The notes: generated from the letters alone by a model not told the origin. Numbered from the stretch's first letter, positions 6,511 through 12,081 are shown. The stretch is DNA of 12,171 nucleotides from STD2-77 sp964503935 (GCA_964503935.1 CAZDCJ010000032.1:1-12171), one strand, 5' to 3'. Numbers and translations: made by a program.

Positions 6511-6978
6511 TTATGCAAAATGCGCGAATGCTCTGTTGGATTCTGCCATCTTCTGCACGTCATCTCTCTTCTTGATGGCTGCTCCGGTCCCGGCCTGGAT
6601 ATCCATGATTTCCGCGGCAAGCTTCTCTGCCATCGGTCTTCCTTTGCGGGCCTTGGCCGCAGCGATAGTCCAGTGGAATGCGAGCAGCAACCTGCGATCG
6701 CCCCGCACTTCCATCGGCACCTGATAGGTCGCCCCACCGACGCGCTTGGACTTGATCTCAAGGATCGGCGCTACCTTATTGATAGCCGCTTCGAACACCT
6801 CTACCGGATTCTGCTTGGTCTTGTCCTGAACGATATCGAATGCGGTGTAGACTATTTTGGAAGCGGCATTCTTCTTGCCATCCTTCATGATGTAATTGAT
6901 GAAGCGCCCGACCTGTACGTTGTTGTACTTGGCATCCGGCTCATAGTGCCTCGTATATACTTTTTTTCTTCTTCCCAT
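6511..6978 (-). CDS. rpsG: 30S ribosomal protein S7 (uS7)
   Basis: This 155-aa protein is full length for uS7, the primary assembly protein of the 30S head that contacts the 3' domain of 16S rRNA near the E site. Recognisable segments are the N-terminus GRRKKVYTRHYEPDAKYNN, FINYIMKDGKKNAASKIVYTAF, the VGGATYQVPMEV hairpin region (80-91), RRLLLAFHWTIAAAKAR, and the C-terminal helix with RDDVQKMAESNRAFAHFA. It follows rpsL by 24 nt. That is much shorter than the E. coli rpsL-rpsG gap, where S7 binds its own mRNA, so that feedback site is probably absent. No clear Shine-Dalgarno site precedes the ATG. Confidence 0.97.
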   Translation of the reverse strand: MGRRKKVYTRHYEPDAKYNNVQVGRFINYIMKDGKKNAASKIVYTAFDIVQDKTKQNPVEVFEAAINKVAPILEIKSKRVGGATYQVPMEVRGDRRLLLAFHWTIAAAKARKGRPMAEKLAAEIMDIQAGTGAAIKKRDDVQKMAESNRAFAHFA

Positions 6979-7002
6979 GGTGATTAGATAACTGATTTAG
7001 AT

Positions 7003-7440
7003 TTAAGCCTTTCCTTTAGGTCGTTTGGCTCCGTACTTGCTCCGCTCCTGCTTGCGGTTCTCGACTCCACCCGCATCCAAAACGCCGCGGACGATATGGT
7101 AACGCACACCGGCAAGATCTTTAACGCGCCCGCCGCGGATCATGACCACGGAGTGCTCCTGGAGGTTGTGTCCGATGCCCGGGATGTAAGCGGTGACTTC
7201 CATGCCGTTGGTAAGCTTGACCCTGGCGAATTTCCGCAGCGCTGAGTTCGGTTTACGAGGGGTCATGGTTCCGACTTTCACGCACACGCCTCTCTTGAAG
7301 GGATTGCCCTTCTTTCCGCCGCGGACTGCATTGGTCGGCTTGTTCTTGATGTAATTGAAATTCTTCAGAAGCGCCGGCGCTTTCGCCTTCTTTGCCGTGC
7401 TCTTTCTTGGTTTTCTGACCAGCTGTTGGATAGTTGACAT
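7003..7440 (-). CDS. rpsL: 30S ribosomal protein S12 (uS12)
   Basis: uS12 is the decoding-centre protein that controls translational accuracy. The start is placed at the ATG giving MSTIQQLVRKPRK (145 aa). A longer frame beginning 36 nt upstream adds a non-family tail and is not favoured. Conserved blocks are TPRKPNSALRK (60-70), EVTAYIPGIGHNLQEHSVVMIRGGRVKDLAGVRYHIVRG (81-119) and RSKYGAKRPK near the end. The segment before KRGVC (about residues 25-48) is longer than in E. coli and somewhat longer than in Bacillus. Two residues are notable: Arg62 stands where E. coli has Lys42 (mature numbering), and Ala110 replaces Pro90. Lys107 and the methylthiolated Asp position (Asp108) are kept. It is the first gene of an rpsL-rpsG operon. 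Confidence 0.96.
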   Translation of the reverse strand: MSTIQQLVRKPRKSTAKKAKAPALLKNFNYIKNKPTNAVRGGKKGNPFKRGVCVKVGTMTPRKPNSALRKFARVKLTNGMEVTAYIPGIGHNLQEHSVVMIRGGRVKDLAGVRYHIVRGVLDAGGVENRKQERSKYGAKRPKGKA

Positions 7441-7536
7441 TCTTTTTTGGTTACTTAAAAAACGCTTTCGAAACAAAACTACACCGGAGTTTGTCGCCCC
7501 CGTGCGAAGCTATGAACGAGTTATTACCTTGCCATA

Positions 7537-7565
7537 AGATTAGCAGGAAAAGAAGCAGGTGTCAA
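7537..7565 (-). promoter_or_regulatory. Candidate promoter of the rpsL-rpsG operon
   Basis: On the minus strand a perfect TTGACA (7560-7565) stands 17 nt before TAATCT (7537-7542), a weak -10. The predicted leader to the S12 start is about 90 nt. The 226-nt gap between rpsL and the M50 gene otherwise shows no gene. Confidence 0.45.
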
Positions 7566-7666
7566 GGAGATTTCCGGCTATTTGCGGTGGATTGCCGTCC
7601 GGAGGGTTTCTTTCAAAGCCTCTTCTTCGGGCATCTTCAGTCGAGAAAGCGCCCTGTCCTATTTTA

Positions 7667-8299
7667 TCAGATCAGCAAGGAATTGCCTGATATCACTACA
7701 TACAAGAACTCGATGACCGGCCAGATAAATCGATAGCCGAATAGGATAAAAGCCACGAGAAAAAGCATATAGTGCCGCTCAAGGGCTCTCATCACCCCGC
7801 CAAAAGACACAGGAAGGACGTATTCGAGGATCTTTGATCCATCGAGCGGCGGAAGCGGTATGAGATTGAATACCGCGAGAAGGACATTATAGAGGATGAT
7901 AAGATCGAAGAAGAGGACCGCGTTGGCATAGGCCATATCCCCTTGCGCCATAAGCATGCGGCCTAAGATGCCGAAGATGACTGCGATAAGCAAGTTCGAA
8001 AGCGGCCCTGCCATGGCGACCAGCGCCGGACCTTTCCTCTGGTCCTTGAGGTTGTAAGGGTTGTAAGGGACGGGTTTGGCCCAGCCGATAACGAATCCCG
8101 CGTTCGTAAGATACAGGAACAAAGGCAAAAGCACCGAGCCCAGAGGGTCGATATGCGGGATAGGGTTAAGGGTCAAGCGCCCCATATATCTGGCCGTCGG
8201 ATCTCCCAGCTGGTCGGCCATCCAGCCGTGCGAAAATTCGTGGATGACTATGGAAAAGATAAGGACCAAGAAACCGAATATTTGGATAATTTCACTCAT
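7667..8299 (-). CDS. M50-family (site-2-protease-like) membrane zinc metalloprotease
   Basis: From the ATG at 8299 this is a 210-aa polytopic protein of the small RseP/SpoIVFB-related 'Zn-dependent protease' type. The zinc motif H20-E-F-S-H24 lies in the first transmembrane helix. The third zinc ligand region is N145LIPLPPLDG154 with Asp153. Other family segments are GWAKPVPYNP (72-81) and AGPLSN (97-102). Several further hydrophobic helices follow. No PDZ domain is present. Such enzymes cut transmembrane segments inside the bilayer; the substrate cannot be told from context. A TTG nine bases further upstream (8308) could also start it, but no ribosome site supports either. It is divergent from rpmB across a 83-nt gap with a palindrome. 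Confidence 0.92.
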   Translation of the reverse strand: MSEIIQIFGFLVLIFSIVIHEFSHGWMADQLGDPTARYMGRLTLNPIPHIDPLGSVLLPLFLYLTNAGFVIGWAKPVPYNPYNLKDQRKGPALVAMAGPLSNLLIAVIFGILGRMLMAQGDMAYANAVLFFDLIILYNVLLAVFNLIPLPPLDGSKILEYVLPVSFGGVMRALERHYMLFLVAFILFGYRFIWPVIEFLYVVISGNSLLI

Positions 8300-8313
8300 A
8301 CTTGCCAAAATTA

Positions 8314-8319
8314 ATAATA
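8314..8319 (-). promoter_or_regulatory. Possible -10 element of the M50 protease gene
   Basis: TATTAT on the minus strand lies 14 nt before the ATG, implying a very short leader. The matching -35 region would fall in the palindrome 8321-8350 and is weak. Confidence 0.3.
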
Positions 8320-8320
8320 T

Positions 8321-8350
8321 GGTCTAAGATATCTAGGTATCATTTAGACC
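8321..8350. promoter_or_regulatory. 30-bp palindrome between the divergent M50 and rpmB genes
   Basis: GGTCTAA (8321-8327) and TTAGACC (8344-8350) form perfect arms, and GATA/TATC adds four inner pairs with a 2-nt bulge. It covers the -35 positions of both divergent units, which is the expected placement of a shared operator. No regulator is recognised. Confidence 0.4.
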
Positions 8351-8360
8351 TGAAAATCAA

Positions 8361-8366
8361 TATAAT
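8361..8366 (+). promoter_or_regulatory. -10 element of rpmB
   Basis: A perfect TATAAT lies 16 nt before the rpmB ATG. The -35 hexamer at a 17-nt spacing would be TATCAT, inside the palindrome, and is a poor match. Confidence 0.5.
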
Positions 8367-8382
8367 AACCTAATTATTCCAT

Positions 8383-8577
8383 ATGAGCAGAACATGTCAA
8401 GTTTGCGGTCGCGGAACGGTTTCCAGCCAGTCGCGCAGCCACTCCAATATCGCTACCAAGCGGACGCAGAAGATCAACATCCAGAACAAGACCGTCGACG
8501 GACAGAAGATCAAGGTCTGCGCCAAGTGCCTCAGCACTGCTGTCAAGCAGGGCAAGAGCGTCAAGGAACTGATGTAA
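8383..8577 (+). CDS. rpmB: 50S ribosomal protein L28 (bL28), zinc-binding form
   Basis: This 64-aa protein is full length for the short bL28. It carries a zinc ribbon made of C5-x-x-C8 (CQVCGRG) and C46-x-x-C49 (CAKC), so it is the C+ paralogue type that needs zinc. The middle NIATKRTQKINIQN and the tail CLSTAVKQGKSVKEL are typical. It lies in the large subunit near the E site. It is the only plus-strand protein gene recognised here, a single-gene unit with its own promoter and terminator. No Shine-Dalgarno site is visible and the leader is short. Confidence 0.97.
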   Translation: MSRTCQVCGRGTVSSQSRSHSNIATKRTQKINIQNKTVDGQKIKVCAKCLSTAVKQGKSVKELM

Positions 8578-8608
8578 TCAATTTTGGACGATATTTGCAC
8601 AATATAAG

Positions 8609-8630
8609 ACCGCCCCGAAAGGGCGGTTTT
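8609..8630 (+). terminator. Rho-independent terminator of rpmB
   Basis: ACCGCCC (8609-8615) pairs with GGGCGGT (8621-8627) around a CGAAA loop and runs into TTTTAG. It lies between convergent rpmB and the orphan gene at 8648-9211, and may slow transcription from both sides. Confidence 0.85.
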
Positions 8631-8647
8631 AGTATTTATTATAAACA

Positions 8648-9211
8648 TCATTCTCCCAGATTACTCTTAAGTATAATAGGGAGTATATCTAAAAATAAAT
8701 CTTTACTAAAATTTATAATCCAAAGGAGAATAGGCTTTATTTTTTCCCAATTTTTTTGAGGTTTATTTAACTCACTGTCCAGTTCCTTCAACTTTTCCTT
8801 AACCTCGGGATTTTCATTACTTTCTATTAAATCATTTATTGTATAGTTTATTTGCACAGAAACTTTATTGTGATTTTCATTAAAAATGGCAATATTGGGC
8901 CCTATAGGCTGTATCTTGGTTCGAAAATCATACTCTGCTTCCAAACGAGATAACACCGCCCCCAACTGCATTTTAACAACATCAACATCGTACCGTTCCT
9001 CATAGTCACCATATCGAGATTTATACGAAGAAGACACTTTATATCTTGAATAATCTGTTTCACTTATTTCACTTAAATTATCCAAAGAATAATTGAAATT
9101 ATCTACAGTGAAGATTAGTACAGAATACCCACCTGCTTCAGATAAAGAATCTCTGTATCCTCTAATTTCACCGTATATTGTTTTTATTCTCGCCCGAGCG
9201 ATTTCTGCCAT
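8648..9211 (-). CDS. Hypothetical protein, AT-rich orphan gene with a hydrophobic C-terminal helix
   Basis: I do not recognise this 187-aa protein. It opens with a basic helix (1-20, MAEIARARIKTIYGEIRGYR). A mixed region rich in Tyr, Ser and Asp (28-75) follows, then a helix with VVKMQLGAVLSRLEAEYDF (78-96). A short beta-like segment NKVSVQINYTIN (115-126) leads to a charged helix (136-149), a KPQKNWEKIK linker, and a hydrophobic amphipathic helix (about 159-181, ILLWIINFSKDLFLDILPII). A soluble domain followed by a charged helix pair and a hydrophobic end occurs in some phage-defence-type effectors; that comparison is impression, not evidence. By eye its base composition is near one-third GC, far below its neighbours, which suggests recent acquisition. 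It is convergent with rpmB and sits next to repeat elements and a tRNA. Confidence 0.7.
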   Translation of the reverse strand: MAEIARARIKTIYGEIRGYRDSLSEAGGYSVLIFTVDNFNYSLDNLSEISETDYSRYKVSSSYKSRYGDYEERYDVDVVKMQLGAVLSRLEAEYDFRTKIQPIGPNIAIFNENHNKVSVQINYTINDLIESNENPEVKEKLKELDSELNKPQKNWEKIKPILLWIINFSKDLFLDILPIILKSNLGE

Positions 9212-9268
9212 ATTTATAGAATATTATTAACTTATTTTCTATAATTATTATGGAATATATTTTATATT

Positions 9269-9374
9269 TGTCATCCTGAACTTGTTTCAGGATCCTCGTG
9301 ACATGACACTAAAACCATTCAATTGACGAGTAAACCCGACATATCGAGGATGCTGAAACGAGCTCAGTATGACA
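9269..9374. repeat. REP-pair / MITE-like inverted repeat, copy 1
   Basis: The left arm begins TGTCATCCTGAACTTGTTTC (9269) and the right arm, ending ...AGTATGACA (9374), is its diverged reverse complement (9345-9374). The 30-nt arms enclose a 46-nt AT-rich centre. This motif is one of the commonest dispersed intergenic repeats in bacteria. Confidence 0.75.
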
Positions 9375-9472
9375 ATCAAGACGGTTTATCCTTCAGAGAT
9401 AGGATGCGTCAGGAATAAGGTTTAATCTAAAACATTCAAAAAATATATCTTGCTACGAATCGTATTTAAGCG

Positions 9473-9682
9473 TGTCATCCTGAACTTGTTTCAGGATCAT
9501 CTTCGTATATCGTCAAAACTATATAATTGATACATAACATTGACATGTGAAGGAGGCTGAGACAAACACGGATTCCGTAATCTAATCCGGGGATTATTTC
9601 GGCCCCGTAGTATATGGTCTAATTAAAATGTTTTGGATCTAATGTTATTTTTCGAGGATCCTGAAACAAGTTCAGGATAACA
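9473..9682. repeat. REP-pair / MITE-like inverted repeat, copy 2
   Basis: A second TGTCATCCTGAACTTGTTTC arm (9473-9500) faces an almost perfect inverted copy ending at 9682 (9653-9682). A further diverged half-copy lies near 9550-9567 (GAAGGAGGCTGAGACAAAC). A CGGGG/CCCCG hairpin is at about 9588-9607. The 574 nt from 9212 to 9785 hold no gene I can support. Confidence 0.7.
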
Positions 9683-9751
9683 GATCCATATAGTTTTAAT
9701 GCAACAATATGGAGTTACTGTCCCATTATGTTCCATATTACACATCAAAAA

Positions 9752-9778
9752 AGGGCCGTAAAGCCGTCTTCATTGCAC
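9752..9778 (-). terminator. Possible weak terminator behind tRNA-Pro(GGG)
   Basis: On the minus strand a small GGC/GCC hairpin is followed by CTTTTTTG, starting about 8 nt beyond the mature tRNA 3' end. The stem is short, so this rests mainly on the T-run. Confidence 0.3.
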
Positions 9779-9785
9779 TCAAATG

Positions 9786-9859
9786 TCGGGGCGACAGGAT
9801 TCGAACCTGCGACCTTAGGACCCCCAGCCCTACGCGCTAGCCAGCTGCGCTACGCCCCG
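9786..9859 (-). tRNA. tRNA-Pro (anticodon GGG)
   Basis: The minus strand gives acceptor CGGGGCG/CGCCCCG with discriminator A, D stem GCGC/GCGC, and anticodon stem TAGGG/TCCTA around loop CTGGGGG, hence anticodon GGG (codon CCC). G37 follows the anticodon, as expected for proline tRNAs. The T arm is GCAGG-TTCGAAT-CCTGT. CCA is not encoded. Confidence 0.95.
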
Positions 9860-9871
9860 ATAAACACTAGT

Positions 9872-9899
9872 AGTATACTCTATTTTACCAAAAAGTAAA
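9872..9899 (-). promoter_or_regulatory. Promoter of tRNA-Pro(GGG)
   Basis: TTTACT (9894-9899) and TATACT (9872-9877) on the minus strand are 16 nt apart, and the tRNA starts 13 nt beyond the -10. The -35 and spacer closely resemble the promoter of tRNA-Pro(CGG). Confidence 0.65.
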
Positions 9900-9937
9900 C
9901 CACTGCCACCGGCAAATGCCCCTTATATCTTAGAGTA

Positions 9938-10005
9938 GCGGAATTTATTCCGCGCGCATTTAGAGCAGATGGCTTGAGGTAGCAGCGCAGACTAAAGTCT
10001 GCTAC
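9938..10005. repeat. Two short perfect palindromes (REP-like)
   Basis: GCGGAATTTATTCCGC (9938-9953) and GCAGACTAAAGTCTGC (9987-10002) are near-perfect hairpins. The second can also pair through outer arms GTAGCAG (9979-9985) and CTGCTAC (9999-10005). Both belong to motif types common in intergenic DNA of candidate phyla. They lie between the promoter of tRNA-Pro(GGG) and the MITE-like element. Confidence 0.6.
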
Positions 10006-10014
10006 TCCTCTTTA

Positions 10015-10159
10015 TTGTCATTTCGAGCAGAGCGAGAAATCAGCGAGAAATCTAGGATTTTCACCAAGCAAAGAAAAACAAATTTATTCTAAGACTAACC
10101 TCTACAATCTGCGTATAATTCCCAGATCTCTCAGTCATTTCATTCCTTCGAGATGACAA
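10015..10159. repeat. 145-bp MITE-like element with imperfect terminal inverted repeats
   Basis: The ends read TTGTCATTTCGAG (10015-10027) and, as reverse complement, TTGTCATCTCGAA (10147-10159), 11 of 13 identical. The similarity continues inward to about 40 nt, both arms reaching an AGAAATCTAGG/AGAGATCTGGG block. The centre is AT-rich and noncoding. It ends 17 nt from the stop codon of the HD-domain gene. No transposase or clear target duplication is seen. Confidence 0.6.
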
Positions 10160-10176
10160 AGAAGGTCAGCTTGAAA

Positions 10177-11181
10177 TTATCTCTCAAACTTCACATAGTA
10201 TTCCTTCGGCTGTCTTTCCGCCGCCATAACTGCTGCCCATCCGGGTTTCGCATCAGAAAGCCTCTTTATTTTTCCGCCATCCATAAAGAATGGATCGACG
10301 GCGCGGGACTTGCAGACGATATGCCGGCCGCGTCTTTCGGGGTCATTAATCGCCGGAACCTTATTTTCCATCCGAGCGAATAATCTTTCCAGTTCCTTAT
10401 CGCCCCCCGAAGCGGCGATGGCTTTCCCCACCACCGACTCATCATCCCCTTCCAAGTCCGCGAAACCGATATATCCCTTCTCGAGCGCGTATCGCGCAAA
10501 ATCCCCCACCGCGCAGAACATGCGCGCCGAGGTAAATCCGGCATAGCACTCGTTGTTCATACGAAAGAAAAGTTTCGCAAACCTCTCGGCACTCTCAAGA
10601 TCAGCGAAAAACCAGGCACCTGCATCTGCCCGCAAATTATCAAGAAGATACCGCACACCTTCCTCATCCGCCTGTGCATAAACCAGCGCATCGCGCAACA
10701 CATAATCTATCCGGTCGGCACAGAGATCCGGCAGGCTGTTTTCCTTGAGAGGAAAATTCATGTCGTCTAATATGTAATCGAGATCAAGCCCGTATTTTGT
10801 AATGACTGCGGGAATGCCCGAGCCGCGCACAAAACTCTCATGCGAGCGGTCTTGAGAATCCTGCCCTCCCCCATTCCCATCCTTGAGCGCATATTCCGTA
10901 CAATGCGAGAATGCGGTATGCGAAACGTCGTGGATGAGTCCTGCGATCTGCTCGGCAAGCGGCGCGCCGTATTTCCCAAGAAGAAGACAGGCGCCCACCG
11001 AATGCGAGAAACGGCTATGCTCGTAATCATCCTCCGGAATACCACATTCCTTCATCCAAAAAGGACCGTACCCTGCCTGGTCGATCCCCTTGAGCCTCCG
11101 GAGCTCCGGCGCCTCCATCAGCTCCAGTATTACCGGCTCCTCGATTTCAAATTTTCCATACACCTTGTCGCGATACTCCAT
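10177..11181 (-). CDS. HD-domain phosphohydrolase, SAMHD1/dGTPase-like
   Basis: This 334-aa cytoplasmic metal-dependent phosphohydrolase has the motif order of the dNTP triphosphohydrolase / SAMHD1-like branch. It starts with a KVYGKFEIEEPVILELMEAPELRRLKGIDQAG segment. Then come RFSHSVG with H60, the HD pair H84-D85 in AGLIHDVSHTAFSHC (80-94), a second histidine region SHESF (113-117), and the final Asp in ADRIDYVLRDAL (D156 or D159). The C-terminal third is lineage-specific. Proteins of this branch remove triphosphate or phosphate from (d)NTPs, but the substrate cannot be read from sequence. The start is 16 nt behind the 3' end of tRNA-Pro(CGG) on the same strand, with no promoter between, so the two are probably co-transcribed. 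No Shine-Dalgarno site is seen. Confidence 0.85.
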   Translation of the reverse strand: MEYRDKVYGKFEIEEPVILELMEAPELRRLKGIDQAGYGPFWMKECGIPEDDYEHSRFSHSVGACLLLGKYGAPLAEQIAGLIHDVSHTAFSHCTEYALKDGNGGGQDSQDRSHESFVRGSGIPAVITKYGLDLDYILDDMNFPLKENSLPDLCADRIDYVLRDALVYAQADEEGVRYLLDNLRADAGAWFFADLESAERFAKLFFRMNNECYAGFTSARMFCAVGDFARYALEKGYIGFADLEGDDESVVGKAIAASGGDKELERLFARMENKVPAINDPERRGRHIVCKSRAVDPFFMDGGKIKRLSDAKPGWAAVMAAERQPKEYYVKFER

Positions 11182-11197
11182 GCGTTTCTAAACTTAG

Positions 11198-11270
11198 TCG
11201 GGACGCCGGGATTCGAACCCGGAATCTCTTGAACCCGAATCAAGCGCGATAGCCGTTACGCTACGCCCCG
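11198..11270 (-). tRNA. tRNA-Pro (anticodon CGG)
   Basis: The minus strand gives acceptor CGGGGCG/CGTCCCG (one G-U pair) with discriminator A, and anticodon stem CTTGA/TCAAG around loop TTCGGGT, hence anticodon CGG (codon CCG) with G37. The T arm is CCGGG-TTCGAAT-CCCGG. CCA is not encoded. The HD-domain gene follows directly. Confidence 0.95.
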
Positions 11271-11283
11271 TTAAGACAAAATC

Positions 11284-11311
11284 ATTATACCCTACTTTGC
11301 CAAAAAGTAAA
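11284..11311 (-). promoter_or_regulatory. Promoter of tRNA-Pro(CGG) and probably the HD-domain gene
   Basis: TTTACT (11306-11311) and a perfect TATAAT (11284-11289) on the minus strand are 16 nt apart, and the tRNA starts 14 nt downstream of the -10. About 23 of 28 bases from -35 to -10 match the tRNA-Pro(GGG) promoter. Confidence 0.75.
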
Positions 11312-11350
11312 TAAACAAAAGGCTATTACCTCAAATAAACTGTAATAGCC
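11310..11350 (-). terminator. Probable terminator of the three-microprotein operon
   Basis: A perfect 9-bp stem, GGCTATTAC (11321-11329) with GTAATAGCC (11342-11350), is followed on the minus strand by the T-rich run TTTTGTTTATTT. It lies about 80 nt after the last small ORF and just before the tRNA-Pro(CGG) promoter. Confidence 0.65.
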
Positions 11351-11428
11351 GTAAAATATAGCTTTTCTATTTATGATTTTCAAGATTGCACACGTAATTC
11401 AAACGTGGGAGAGAAAGACGTCCGATTT

Positions 11429-11599
11429 TCAACCTTCTACTTCCGATACGACTATAGCTCCGCCTATGATAGCAATAATAAGAGAGATATAGAAAGCAAG
11501 AGCGTAAAGCAGGTTATACGGATACCTGGATATCCCCTTAGGCACGGTTATGAAATCTCCTCCGTCGGAGTTATCCATAAGCGTTTCCCTTAACTTCAT
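11429..11599 (-). CDS. Small predicted membrane protein, 56 aa (third gene of the microprotein operon)
   Basis: The ATG at 11599 overlaps the TGA of the preceding ORF by one base (TGATG), the usual sign of translational coupling. The 56-aa product has a polar start (MKLRETLMDNSDGGDFITVPKGISRYP) and one strong hydrophobic helix at about 29-51 (NLLYALAFYISLIIAIIGGAIVV), then a short acidic tail ending SEVEG. It probably spans the membrane once. It matches no family I know. Its reality rests on the tight overlap, the clean helix and the shared strand with its neighbours. Confidence 0.55.
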   Translation of the reverse strand: MKLRETLMDNSDGGDFITVPKGISRYPYNLLYALAFYISLIIAIIGGAIVVSEVEG

Positions 11600-11775
11600 C
11601 AGCATATTGCTTTTTCCAGTTTTTCTGCATCCGGACTTATGGATTCCAATTCCGCAAGGGATAAATTCATGTTTTCGTACCAGAACCCGATATCTTCGTC
11701 GGGCGTCTCATATAATATGGATGTATAGCCCTTAGTATATCCTCTATCTTCCATATTTGTAACGACTATCTTCAT
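11599..11775 (-). CDS. Small acidic soluble protein, 58 aa (second gene of the microprotein operon)
   Basis: A 58-aa product starting MKIVVTNMEDRGYTKGYTSI, with an aromatic/acidic middle (YETPDEDIGFWYEN, 22-35) and a charged helix at the end (LAELESISPDAEKLEKAIC). There is no signal or membrane segment, so it is likely cytoplasmic. It starts 15 nt after the first ORF's stop codon. That gap is a perfect small hairpin containing the only purine-rich ribosome-site candidate. Its own stop overlaps the start of the third ORF. Not recognised. Confidence 0.5.
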   Translation of the reverse strand: MKIVVTNMEDRGYTKGYTSILYETPDEDIGFWYENMNLSLAELESISPDAEKLEKAIC

Positions 11776-11790
11776 CTCGCTCGTAGCGAG
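11776..11790 (-). promoter_or_regulatory. Hairpin exactly filling the gap between the first two small ORFs
   Basis: CTCGCTACGAGCGAG forms a perfect 6-bp stem with a 3-nt loop. It occupies every base between the TAA of the first ORF and the ATG of the second, and hides the GAGCGAG ribosome-site candidate. Ribosomes finishing the first ORF would open it. Confidence 0.45.
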
Positions 11791-11928
11791 TTAGATAGTA
11801 TTAGCATCAGCGGCTCTTTTCATATGGCCGCCGATTCCGATGTCGAATTGAATATCTGCAAATACTACAGCGCCGATAACGATAAGTAGTGGCACGCATA
11901 TCACTAGTCCAATTGCAATTTTTCCCAT
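11791..11928 (-). CDS. Small membrane or exported peptide, 45 aa (first gene of the microprotein operon)
   Basis: The ATG is preceded by GAGGA with a 7-nt spacing, one of the best ribosome sites in the window. The 45-aa product starts MGKIAIGLVICVPLLIVIGA, a hydrophobic helix through about residue 24, followed by a hydrophilic 21-residue tail, DIQFDIGIGGHMKRAADANTI. It is either a single-span membrane peptide or a signal peptide; VVFA-D would be an acceptable signal-peptidase site. It opens a three-gene unit with its own promoter and leader. No family is recognised. Confidence 0.55.
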   Translation of the reverse strand: MGKIAIGLVICVPLLIVIGAVVFADIQFDIGIGGHMKRAADANTI

Positions 11929-12081
11929 TAATCATTCCTCGCAAAATGGTAGCCCGAAATCACACAAATTCAGGACTCCGATTCGGCCAAAAGCTGGATA
12001 ACTGCAAGCCATATCACAGCCCTGAATCCTTTCTTTTTATCAAGATACAATATTTATGATTACCTTTGGATTTATACGATA
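11929..12081 (-). promoter_or_regulatory. Long structured 5' leader of the microprotein operon
   Basis: Between the predicted transcription start (near 12081) and the first small ORF lie about 150 nt. An 11-bp helix with two G-U pairs (12018-12028 with 11967-11977) closes a 62-nt hairpin. It ends 38 nt before the ATG. No known riboswitch motif is recognised. Confidence 0.35.

Noticed and set aside
7441..7476. Longer S12 start (12 extra residues)
   Set aside because: The added residues do not match the S12 family, whereas the internal ATG gives the usual N-terminus.
7578..7634. 18-codon minus-strand ORF after the M50 gene
   Set aside because: It is too short, has no ribosome site, and overlaps the rpsL promoter region; it could equally be the remnant of an older gene.
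8300..8308. TTG start for the M50 protease
   Set aside because: It adds only three residues and lacks a ribosome site; the ATG at 8299 is simpler.
10153..10383. 76-aa plus-strand ORF
   Set aside because: It is antisense to the well-supported HD-domain gene and starts inside a repeat element.
11405..11735. Two plus-strand ORFs of 61-62 aa
   Set aside because: They overlap the minus-strand microprotein genes, which have a ribosome site, a coupled stop/start and clear hydrophobic helices; the plus ORFs have none of these.
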